Below are positions 16,589-24,300 of a stretch of 64,000 bases of DNA, piece after piece (positions within the stretch are counted from its first letter, which is position 1; each line of letters starts with the position of its first letter). The translations under genes were made by a program, and so were the position numbers. The stretch is taken from contig NZ_WAAQ01000001.1 in NCBI RefSeq assembly GCF_008868125.1, positions 1,550,001-1,614,000 of the forward strand, read 5' to 3'. The DNA is from Microbacterium maritypicum (GTDB lineage: Bacteria; Actinomycetota; Actinomycetes; Actinomycetales; Microbacteriaceae). The notes below the pieces were generated by a model, which was not told the DNA's origin, made no database searches, and saw only the letters and a list, made by a program, of their open reading frames with translations.

Positions 16589-17109
16589 CGTTCTGCTCCC
16601 AGCACGCAGACGAGCAGCGGTACGATGCGTGCGGCCGGCACCTCATAGCTGCCGCGCCCACTCTGGCGCACCCATCCGGCCGACACGAGCTGGCGCAGAT
16701 GATGATGTAGCTGTCCGGTCGTCCCGAGGCCGTCGACGGCGGCGAGCTCCGACGTGGCGTGGGTTCCCGAGACGATATGACGAAGGAGCTCGAGGCGCAC
16801 AGGGTGTCCGAGCGCCGCGAAGACGGATGCGCGTTCCGACCACGTGGCCTCCAGCTGTCCTGCGGTTCCCACGGTCTGCTGCCAGGACACCGGTGCTCCC
16901 GTCGGCAACGTCAGCGCGCCGACGAGCATCACCGCTCCCTCTGTCGTCGAGGCGTCATCGGGGAGGCGCGCCTGCAAGCCGTTCAACGCCCAGAAACCGC
17001 CCTCGTCGAAGGGTGCGCTGTGTGAGACGTGGCGCGTCTGCTCCAGCACTGCCACCCGCTCGGTCAGAGCAAGCAGTGCTTCGCGGAGGTGGGAGATCTC
17101 ATCACTCAT
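16585..17109 (-). CDS. ArsR-like winged-helix transcriptional regulator
   Basis: Predicted DNA-binding regulator, 174 aa. The N-terminus (MSDEISHLREALLALTERVAVLEQ) looks coiled-coil. The middle holds an unassigned segment (FWALNGLQARLP...GALTLPTG), and the C-terminal half has the ArsR-type winged helix: ALGHPVRLELLRHIVSG, then ELAAVDGLGTTGQLHHHLRQLVSAGWV. I start at the ATG at 17109, 6 nt after a near-consensus TATTAT; an upstream ATG at 17127 lies inside the palindrome. It is coupled to the M23-like gene and sits downstream of the ABC genes on the same strand. Autoregulation through the palindrome is likely. Confidence 0.8.
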   Translation of the reverse strand: MSDEISHLREALLALTERVAVLEQTRHVSHSAPFDEGGFWALNGLQARLPDDASTTEGAVMLVGALTLPTGAPVSWQQTVGTAGQLEATWSERASVFAALGHPVRLELLRHIVSGTHATSELAAVDGLGTTGQLHHHLRQLVSAGWVRQSGRGSYEVPAARIVPLLVCVLGAER

Positions 17110-17148
17110 GGTCGAATAATACGTCATTACGTATTATTCGACCATGAG
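17105..17148. promoter_or_regulatory. Perfect 20+20 bp palindrome: operator/promoter of the HTH regulator
   Basis: The arms 17105-17124 and 17129-17148 are exact reverse complements around a 4-bp centre (CATT). The A+T-rich core AATAATACGT stands out against the GC-rich surroundings. The minus-strand half contains TATTAT (17116-17121) 6 nt before the regulator's ATG at 17109, so bound protein would block RNA polymerase. By symmetry the same promoter faces right. Confidence 0.8.
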
Positions 17149-17154
17149 TCGCTC

Positions 17155-18477
17155 TCACACGGTCTGGAAGGAACGCTGCAGCAGTGGGCGCGTGGCCCAC
17201 GTGGTGGCCCAGACCACGCCGATCCCGACCGACACGACGGCGGCGATGGTCATCAGCGAGAGTGGGGCCGTGATGAGCGCGATCCCGACGAGCGGGAAGA
17301 CCAGGACGGCTGCGACCAGCGCCGACCCGATCGCCGTGACCAGCAGAGGCGACATGATCGCGCGACGACGCGCCCGATCCACGGTCTCGATCGGCATGCC
17401 CAGGTGGTGCAGGCTGCGGTGCAGGTCGCGCTGGTCGAGCACATCGGACGCCTGATTGACCCCGACCGACGCCGCGACCATCAGGAACGAGCCGATGAGT
17501 GTGATGATGAGCCCGGTGCGGATGTCGTCGGCGAGGGCGATGTCGGACGCGGCGGCGTCGGCGGTGCTCATCATGTTCAGCAGGGCGACTCCCGTGCCGG
17601 CGAACACGGCCATGAAGCTCGCCATCGCGATGCCTCCGACCTGACGCCAGGCCGCCTTCGGAGAATCCAGCACGATCCGCGCGGCGAGCAGTCGCTCGGG
17701 ACGTTCGGCGCGGCGCAGCTGGCGTCCCGCTGAGACTTTGAGCACCCACGGGCCGACCAGATTCAGCACCGCCAACGCAGCTGCGAACAGCCCGGCGAGG
17801 ATGACGATCGTCATCAACAGGCCGCCGACCGAGGGGAACACCTTGATCAGCACGAAGGCGATTGCGATCGCACCGGCGGCGATCACGGCGCGAATCCAGT
17901 GCACCGGTGGCACATCCGTGCGCGTGCGCACGCCCAGGGGCGAGATGACGACGCGGCGAAGGCCGATGACGGCACTGGTGGCTGCGAGTGCGAGCACGGC
18001 CGCGACGACGATCACGGTCTGCAGCGGCGGAAGGACCACGGCTGCGAACCCGAGTGCTTCGCCCCGGAACAGGATCAGCCCGATGAGAGGGCTGATCGCG
18101 ACATGCCCGATGACACCGGCGAGAGCGCCGACCGCAGCCACGAGCACCGACTCCGCGACGGTGGCGACCGTGACTCCGGCCGGTGACACTCCGAGCAGGC
18201 GGAGGGTGGAGAGCCGCTCGTCTCGCCGACGTGCGGAGAGCCGCGCCGCTGCGCCACCGAGGGACATCAGCGGCACCACCAGCAGGACCAGCGCGATGGC
18301 CGCGAGTGCCTGGTAGAGAGGAGCGATCTCATCCGTCCATCCCCAGAAGGACTGCGCACCTCCGATGACCGTGAGGACCAGCATCGTCACCACGGCGAAG
18401 GCGACCACCGGCAGTGCGAGGACGGTGTTCTGGCCGGGAGCAGGCCGCAGCAGGAGGGCGAGGACGTTGCGGTTCAT
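17155..18477 (-). CDS. ABC transporter permease, FtsX/MacB-like
   Basis: Integral membrane subunit of an ABC exporter, 440 aa, with about eight hydrophobic segments. Examples are VLALPVVAFAVVTMLVLTVIGG near residue 25, AIALVLLVVPLMSLGGAAA, and a final LLVTAIGSALVAAVLVFPLVGIALI. Arg-rich loops such as RLSARRRDERLSTLRLLGVS after a transmembrane helix are typical of FtsX-like permeases. The ATG at 18477 overlaps the ATPase stop by 4 nt; a longer open frame to 18783 is only antisense to the ATPase gene. The substrate is unknown; such pairs often export lipids or antimicrobial peptides. Confidence 0.88.
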   Translation of the reverse strand: MNRNVLALLLRPAPGQNTVLALPVVAFAVVTMLVLTVIGGAQSFWGWTDEIAPLYQALAAIALVLLVVPLMSLGGAAARLSARRRDERLSTLRLLGVSPAGVTVATVAESVLVAAVGALAGVIGHVAISPLIGLILFRGEALGFAAVVLPPLQTVIVVAAVLALAATSAVIGLRRVVISPLGVRTRTDVPPVHWIRAVIAAGAIAIAFVLIKVFPSVGGLLMTIVILAGLFAAALAVLNLVGPWVLKVSAGRQLRRAERPERLLAARIVLDSPKAAWRQVGGIAMASFMAVFAGTGVALLNMMSTADAAASDIALADDIRTGLIITLIGSFLMVAASVGVNQASDVLDQRDLHRSLHHLGMPIETVDRARRRAIMSPLLVTAIGSALVAAVLVFPLVGIALITAPLSLMTIAAVVSVGIGVVWATTWATRPLLQRSFQTV

Positions 18478-19169
18478 GCGGCCACCGCCGACGAGATGAT
18501 GCGTCCGTCGCGCACGGCGACCGTGCGTGTGCAGCGGGCGGCGACGTCGGGATCGTGCGTGACCACGACGAGTGTGCGTCCCTGCCCGGTCGTCGACCAC
18601 AGGAGGGCGTCCATGACCTCGGAGGACGTCGTCGAATCGAGGGCGCCCGTGGGCTCGTCGGCGAAGACGAGCTCTGCGCCGGTAGCCTGAGCGCGGGCGA
18701 TGGCGACGCGCTGGGCCTGTCCGCCGGAGAGCTCGCCGATGCGACGATCCTCCATCCCGGCGAGCCCGAGAGCCGCGAGCCACGACGCCGCGTGCTGCAC
18801 GGCGTCCTGGCGGCGGACGCCGTTGATCATGGACGCCAGCGCGACGTTCTCCACTGCCGTCAGCTCGGGGATGAGAAGACCCTGTTGGAAGACGAACCCG
18901 AACCTCTCGCGACGCAGACGCGAGCGCGCGGACTCGCTGAGCGCGGTCACCTCGACGGGGGCGCCCTCGGCGGGGCGGAAGACGACGCTGCCGGCATCGG
19001 GCGCCGTGATTCCGGCCAGCACGTGCAGGAGCGTCGTCTTGCCGGAGCCGGAGGCGCCCATGATCGCCACGGATTCGCCTCGATGGATCGCCAGATCGAC
19101 GCCGGCGAGAGCGCGCGTGGTCCCGAAGGTCTTGATGAGGGCGTGGGCTTCGATCACGGGAGTGTTCAT
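18474..19169 (-). CDS. ABC transporter ATP-binding protein
   Basis: Energises the adjacent FtsX-like permease. The 231-aa ATPase has Walker A GASGSGKT (residues 38-45), the Q-loop FQQG, signature LSGGQ (147-151), Walker B LVFADE (167-172), D-loop GALDS and the switch histidine in VVVTHD. It belongs to the MacB/LolD-type group by length and by the TLLHVLAGITAPDAGSV region. It is first in the unit ATPase-permease-palindrome-regulator-M23-like protein. Its start is preceded by GAGGCT at the leaderless spacing, lacking the first TA of the usual box. Confidence 0.92.
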   Translation of the reverse strand: MNTPVIEAHALIKTFGTTRALAGVDLAIHRGESVAIMGASGSGKTTLLHVLAGITAPDAGSVVFRPAEGAPVEVTALSESARSRLRRERFGFVFQQGLLIPELTAVENVALASMINGVRRQDAVQHAASWLAALGLAGMEDRRIGELSGGQAQRVAIARAQATGAELVFADEPTGALDSTTSSEVMDALLWSTTGQGRTLVVVTHDPDVAARCTRTVAVRDGRIISSAVAA

Positions 19170-19223
19170 GCTTCCAGCCTCGCCACCCGCCGCGGTGCCG
19201 TCATCGCTCCGGCGGATGACGGT

Positions 19224-19263
19224 GCGGACCCGACGTCATCCCGAAGAATGAGATCGGGTCCGC
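19224..19263 (-). terminator. Hairpin downstream of the GNAT gene
   Basis: The perfect 10-bp arms GCGGACCCGA (19224-19233) and TCGGGTCCGC (19254-19263) enclose a 20-nt loop. It starts 8 nt past the GNAT stop. No U-tract. Confidence 0.5.
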
Positions 19264-19270
19264 GCGCTCG

Positions 19271-20350
19271 TCAGATCATCTTCTGCCAAGCCCCGGCGTA
19301 CGAGACGGGCACGAAGCCGATCGCCTCGTTGATGCTCAGCATCGGCCTGTTCTCCTCCGCATTGAAGGTCGAGACGACGGTGGAGTGCGGCATCAGCTCG
19401 CGCCAGCGAAGCAGGTTCGCGCACTTCACTATCGTCCCCAGACGATGCCCGCGGTGGTCCTTGCGCACCAGGGTGCCGTACTGTTCCGTGACACCGGTGC
19501 GGTCGGCGGCGATGACCAGCTCGTTGTAGGCGACGAGCTCTCCCGTCGGAACGTGCTGTACCGCGACCACGGAGACGGCTTGACCGGAGCTCAGGATCCT
19601 CGCCTCCCGGCGGGCGACGCGATCGGCGTCCCAGCTCTCCTCGGCGAAGTCCATGTCGCCGCTCGGCGCATCCGTCGACAGCCGGGCGAGGACGTCCGCG
19701 AAGCCGTCCCGGAGTTCGGGCGGAGTCGGCATATCCCATTCGAGGACGCGGTAGTCAGGGCCGGCGAACGCGGTCGCGTCCGTCAGCGCTGCGCGCAGGG
19801 GAGCGGGGTCCGCGTGGAGGTCGTACTCGCTGTTGCGCTCGACCTGCTCGAGCACATAGCCGTCGCTCTCGACGAGGTCGGAGAGCGGAGTCGCCGGGAT
19901 CCGTCCCCACTTCGTGCGCGGCACGAGCATGCGCTCAGCGCCCTCCGGACGATGCAGCGTCCAGGTCTGCAGGACGTTTCGATCATGTACCCGCGCCTCG
20001 GCTTCTGCCTGCGCGAGCAGGGCGTCCTCGATGCCCTGCCCCCAGTGTTCGCGCGGCACCAGCAGGTCGAACTCGATCGCGTGAGCCTCATCTTCGAGGG
20101 CGATGTAGATCGTGATCATGCCGACGATCTGCCCGTCGATGCGGGCGACGAACCCCCGGTGGAGTGCGTCTGTCTGGTCCTGCCATCCGGGCAGCATCTG
20201 CTCGGCTGTGGAGGCGAGATCGGGGAGGCCGACCAGTTCATCGCAGATCTGGCGGTTGAGTGCGGCGCAGGCGCGGAAGTCGGCCGCGTCATCGGCGTCC
20301 AGGGAGACCGGCACGATCAGCGGCGTGATCGTCGGTTCGACGGTCGTCAT
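19271..20350 (-). CDS. GNAT-family N-acetyltransferase, two-domain
   Basis: Predicted acetyl-CoA-dependent acyltransferase, 359 aa, apparently with two GNAT folds. The C-terminal one has the acetyl-CoA loop VRKDHRGHRLGTIVKCANLL followed by NAEENRPMLSINEAIGFVPV. The N-terminal one has LLVPREHWGQGIEDALLAQAEAEA, a degenerate loop. The substrate is unknown. I start at ATG 20350, which has AAGGAAAC upstream; the open frame to 20491 is unsupported. It lies downstream of two small ORFs on the same strand and may share their transcript, although a strong hairpin intervenes. Confidence 0.85.
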   Translation of the reverse strand: MTTVEPTITPLIVPVSLDADDAADFRACAALNRQICDELVGLPDLASTAEQMLPGWQDQTDALHRGFVARIDGQIVGMITIYIALEDEAHAIEFDLLVPREHWGQGIEDALLAQAEAEARVHDRNVLQTWTLHRPEGAERMLVPRTKWGRIPATPLSDLVESDGYVLEQVERNSEYDLHADPAPLRAALTDATAFAGPDYRVLEWDMPTPPELRDGFADVLARLSTDAPSGDMDFAEESWDADRVARREARILSSGQAVSVVAVQHVPTGELVAYNELVIAADRTGVTEQYGTLVRKDHRGHRLGTIVKCANLLRWRELMPHSTVVSTFNAEENRPMLSINEAIGFVPVSYAGAWQKMI

Positions 20351-20420
20351 GTGATGTTTCCTTCGTAGGTGTTTCCAGCGGGTGAGCTCCGCGACGGGCG
20401 GAGCAGGGGAGAGGGCCGGC

Positions 20421-20471
20421 GATGGTTCCCCGCCGCCACCCGCACGGAGCAGGCGGGGGTGGGGAACCATC
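20421..20471 (-). terminator. Strong hairpin between the 94-aa ORF and the GNAT gene
   Basis: An 11-bp perfect outer stem, GATGGTTCCCC (20421-20431) with GGGGAACCATC (20461-20471), continues into further G-C pairing inside. It lies about 34 nt beyond the stop of the 94-aa ORF. No U-tract, so a terminator or RNA-stability element are both possible. Confidence 0.5.
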
Positions 20472-20504
20472 GGAGGAGAGACGAGCATCACCGACGCCCG
20501 ATCA

Positions 20505-20789
20505 TCAGCGCATTCCGCGCTGCAGGTCGAACATCAGCAGTGCCTGGGATTCCGCGGCGGAGCGATGACGCTGCTCACCGAGCAGAAGCATGTCTGCCGG
20601 ATCGATGTGCAGGCCGCGGCGCGGACGCCGGGGGCGCTGCGCCCTCTGGAAGAGCCAGAGGCCGATCCGGAGGGAGAGACGATCTGCGAGCGACAGGCGA
20701 CGCAGCTCGTCGGGGCGGGGGATCTGGAGGACCTCGCGGTCCTCGATATCGGGCGGGTGGATGTCGCTGCGATGCAACGTGGTGTTCAC
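20505..20789 (-). CDS. Small hypothetical protein, 94 aa
   Basis: I do not recognise a domain. The GTG at 20789 is preceded by AAGGAACC at good spacing and gives a protein starting MNTTLHRSDIHPPDIEDREV. The middle (LRRLSLADRLSLRIGLWLF) is an amphipathic to hydrophobic helix that might touch the membrane, followed by a very basic stretch (QRAQRPRRPRRG). No signal peptide. It is on the same strand as, and downstream of, a 37-aa ORF with a strong promoter. An upstream in-frame extension to 20897 lacks any ribosome-binding site. Confidence 0.6.
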   Translation of the reverse strand: MNTTLHRSDIHPPDIEDREVLQIPRPDELRRLSLADRLSLRIGLWLFQRAQRPRRPRRGLHIDPADMLLLGEQRHRSAAESQALLMFDLQRGMR

Positions 20790-20885
20790 GATGGTTCCTT
20801 CGAGAGAAAGGCGGTGATGGATGCGGAAGCACCGCACGTCGACCGAGGAAGCGGCCAGGAGCGATGCGGAAGAACGCGGGGCGAC

Positions 20886-20907
20886 GGGGTCACGCAAAAG
20901 TGACCCC
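20886..20907. promoter_or_regulatory. Hairpin between the 37-aa and 94-aa ORFs
   Basis: GGGGTCAC (20886-20893) and GTGACCCC (20900-20907) form a perfect 8-bp stem with a 6-nt A-rich loop. It lies in the 222-nt interval between the two small ORFs and could be an attenuator or an operator. Confidence 0.45.
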
Positions 20908-21011
20908 GCACGCGGGGATGAGCCGTGACCTGGGATGCAGGTCAGCAGACGGGGCGCGGAAGAGCCGACCGGATAGAGCCCACTACGGGCACGGAATCTC
21001 GGGGTGCGGTT

Positions 21012-21125
21012 CTACGAGAGAGCGCTGATGCGGACGCCGGCGGTTACCGAGAACGCGTGGCGCGGCGCGAAGTGCGCGGGCGCGGCGAGGCCAGTGGCCT
21101 GTGCGTTGAGCTGAGTCGTAATCAT
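21012..21125 (-). CDS. 37-aa small ORF with strong ribosome-binding site
   Basis: The ORF encodes MITTQLNAQATGLAAPAHFA and 17 more residues ending in RISALS, with stop TAG at 21012-21014. It is preceded by AAGGAGGT (21131-21138), the best Shine-Dalgarno in the window, and by a sigma-A-like promoter. It has no Cys, Trp or run of one amino acid, so it does not look like a classical attenuator peptide. It may be a regulatory uORF or a small protein in its own right. Confidence 0.6.
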   Translation of the reverse strand: MITTQLNAQATGLAAPAHFAPRHAFSVTAGVRISALS

Positions 21126-21159
21126 CGGTAACCTCCTTTCGTGTGGCGATCCGGACGCA

Positions 21160-21189
21160 ACCGTAGCGAATCCACCGGGCGGGCGTCAA
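21160..21189 (-). promoter_or_regulatory. Promoter of the small-ORF transcript
   Basis: On the minus strand TTGACG (21184-21189) and TACGGT (21160-21165) are 18 nt apart. The expected start of transcription is near 21153, giving a 5' UTR of about 28 nt before the 37-aa ORF. Confidence 0.65.
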
Positions 21190-21288
21190 GCACATGTGGT
21201 CCCGCTCGGCGTGTCGTCTGGTGCTCGAGTTCTCTCGCCGCCCGCGCGGGATAAGGCTGAAACCGCGTGATTCCGGTAGCGTAGCCGC

Positions 21289-21327
21289 GTGATTCTCCCC
21301 GGACGAGCGGTGCCCGCATGCATCTGA
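21289..21327 (+). other. Possible leaderless 12-codon uORF overlapping the smc start
   Basis: TAGCGT (21277-21282) is 6 nt before a GTG that opens MILPGRAVPACI. Its TGA (21325-21327) lies 5 nt beyond the smc ATG (21318-21320), in another frame. A ribosome ending there could re-initiate at smc. Alternatively the -10 box simply serves smc with a 29-nt leader. Confidence 0.4.
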
Positions 21328-24300
21328 AGAGCCTGACTCTCAAGGGGTTCAAGTCGTTCGCGCAGCCGACGAGTTTCGTCTTCGAGCCCGGTGTCACCTG
21401 CATCGTCGGTCCGAACGGCTCGGGCAAGTCGAATGTCGTCGACGCCCTGGCCTGGGTGATGGGCGAGCAGGGTGCGAAGACGCTGCGTGGCGGCAAGATG
21501 GAAGACGTCATCTTCGCCGGAACGTCGACGCGCGGTCCGCTCGGTCGCGCCGAGGTGCAGCTGACGATCGACAACGCCGACGGTGCGTTGCCGATCGAGT
21601 ACGCCGAGGTGACGATCAGCCGCACGCTCTTCCGCAACGGTTCCAGTGAGTACGCGATCAACGGCGAGGGATGCCGTCTCCTCGATGTGCAGGAGCTTCT
21701 GAGCGACTCCGGCCTGGGCCGCGAGATGCACGTGATCGTCGGCCAGGGCCGTCTCGACACGGTGCTCCAGGCGTCTCCGGAGGATCGCCGCGGGTTCATC
21801 GAGGAAGCGGCGGGAATCCTGAAGCACCGCCGACGCAAGGAGAAGACCCTCCGCAAGCTCGATGCGATGGAGACCAACCTCACCCGCCTGAGCGACCTCG
21901 CCGGCGAGATCCGCAGGCAGCTCAAGCCGTTGGGACGCCAGGCCGAGATCGCCCGGGAGGCGCAGACGATCGCTGCGGTCGTGCGCGATGCCAAGGCTCG
22001 TATCTTCGCCGATGACGTCGTCGCCCTGCGCGCCGCCCTCGCGGATCACACGCGCACGGAGCACGAGCGCCACACCGAGCGGCTGGTGCTCTCGGACCAG
22101 GCCGAGACCGTGCGCGCGAGCATCGCGCGACTGGAGCAGGATCAGAATTCCGTCGCCGTCGACGAGGCACGCAGCGTGGCGTTCGGCCTCGAGCAGGTGC
22201 AGGAGCGCATGCGTGGCCTCTTCACGCTCGCGAATCAGCGGCTCGCCCTCCTCGGCACCGAAGACGACGACGCCGCAGTCACCGCGGTCACGGTCACGCA
22301 GGCCACGATCGACGAAGCCAAGGAGGAGATCGATCTGATCTCGGCCGGTCTCGGAGATGCCCAGGATGCGGCGGCAGCGGCCAGCCGCGAAGTGGTGCAC
22401 GCGCGTGCCGAACTCGACACGCTCGACGTCGACATCGCCGAGCAGAGCGCCCTCGTCTCCGCATACGACATGCGGGTGTCGGCTCTGCGCGGAACTGCGG
22501 ATGCCGCCGCATCCGCCCTCGCTGCTGTCCGGGGAGCGGTGCTCCGTCAGGAGAACGCCCTCGAGGCGGCGAATGTGCGCCGACGCGAGGCCGCGCAGGC
22601 CCTCGAGTCCATCGACGACGCGGAGGCGCCCGAAGGAACGGCGGCCGAACACGCGGCCGCCTACGAGAGCGCACAGCGCGCCGCCACGGCTGCGGAGTCC
22701 GAGCGCGAGGCCCTTCGGGAGCGCCTGCACGCCGCCGAGCGCGAAGTCGACTCTCTGACGGCGAAGGCATCGGCTCTGAGCAGCGCGCTCGCATTGTCGG
22801 GTGGCGCTGCCGAGATCGTCAGAGCGGGTGGCAAGGGCGTGCGCGGCCTCGTCGGCGATGCCGTGCAGGTGCGCGCCGGTTTCGAGGCCGCTATCGCCGC
22901 GGTCCTCGGTCCGCTCGCGGAGGGCGTGCTCATCGACACGGCTGCCGACGCTTTCGCACTGGCGATGGATGCAGCGGAGCAGCGGAGGGGCGTGGTCGAC
23001 TTCGTCATCGCTGACGCGTTCAGACCCGACCCGGTACTCCCCGTCGTCGCAGGGGTCACGCCCGCCGTCGACACGGTCACGGCTCCCGACGGCGTGCTCG
23101 GCGTGTTGTCCCATGTGCTGATCGCCGACGATCTGGACTCGGCGCGCGCGGCACGAGCGGCTCTCGATGCGACGGGCGACACCTTCACGACCATCGTCAC
23201 GGTCGCGGGTGAGGTCGTCACGGCCCAGACCTTGCGCACGGGTTCCGGGGGAGAGCGCTCCCGCTTGGAGCTCGCTGCCGAGAGGGACGCCGCGACCGAG
23301 CGGCTCGCCGAGATCCAGATCGTCGTCGACTCGCTCCGCGAAGCGCGCGAGGAGGCGAACGAGGCGGTCGAGACGACCAGACGTCAGGCCAAGGACGCGT
23401 TGCGGGCACTTCGGGAGCACGATGCGGCTCTCGCCACCCACGCCGAGCAGGTCAACCGCGTCACGGTGCGCCACGAATCCGCTGTCGCCGAGTGCGAGCG
23501 CCTCGAGACGGGGCTCGCTCAGGCGCAGTCCGCCGTCGCCGAGGCCGAGGCCAAGGCCGAGTCGGCGAAGGCGGCGCTGGACGACGCGATCTCCGCGCCG
23601 CGTCCCGTGCTCGATGCCTCCGCGCGAGATGGGCTGCTCGAAGCTCTGGAACTCGCACGAGAGGGTGAGGTACGGGCACGGCTCGAGATCGAGACCCTGC
23701 GTGAGCGCGTGCGTGCGGCGCAGTCCAGGGTCACGACCCTGGAGCGGCAGCGCGAGCACGAGAGGGATGCCGCGGCCGAGGCTGCTCGCCGAGCGGTCAT
23801 CCGCCGTGCTCAGCGAGAGGCGGCGTCGGGTGTGGCCGAAGAACTGCCTCGCATCCTCGACTCACTGGATCGCTCGGTCACGGAGGCGCGCCTCGCTCTG
23901 CGCGAGGCTGAAGCTGCGCGATCGGCGCAGAATCAGGAACTCGTCGCCCTGCGCGCGCAGGAGAGCTCTCTTCGGGAGCGGCTCGCCGGGCTCACCGAGA
24001 GCGTGCACGGACTCGAGCTGCAGATCCACGAGAAGAAGCTCCACCTGAACAGCCTTCTCGAGCGCGTCGCTTCCGAGCTGGCTCTCGACGAAGATATTCT
24101 CGTTGCGGAATATGGTCCTGACCAGCTGGTCCCGCGCGATCCGGGCGTGGCGCCGCACGACGGCGATGAGCACACGGATGACACCGCCATACCCTTCGAC
24201 CGTCGCATCCAGCAGCGTCGTCTCGCCGAAGCGGAGCGCAAACTCGCCCAGCTCGGTCGCGTGAACCCGCTGGCACTCGAGGAGTTCGCCGCTCTCGAGC

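Noticed and set aside
18478..18783. N-terminal 102-codon extension of the ABC permease
   Set aside because: The extension is Arg-rich, lies fully antisense-free within the ATPase gene in another frame, and the ATG at 18477 overlaps the ATPase stop in the usual ATGA manner.
20983..21195. 70-aa minus-strand frame at the small-ORF locus
   Set aside because: A different frame (37 aa, 21012-21125) has the matching Shine-Dalgarno; the 70-aa start lies upstream of the predicted transcription start.
21186..23759. Minus-strand open frame of 857 codons
   Set aside because: Antisense to smc, with repetitive Arg/Leu/Gly composition.
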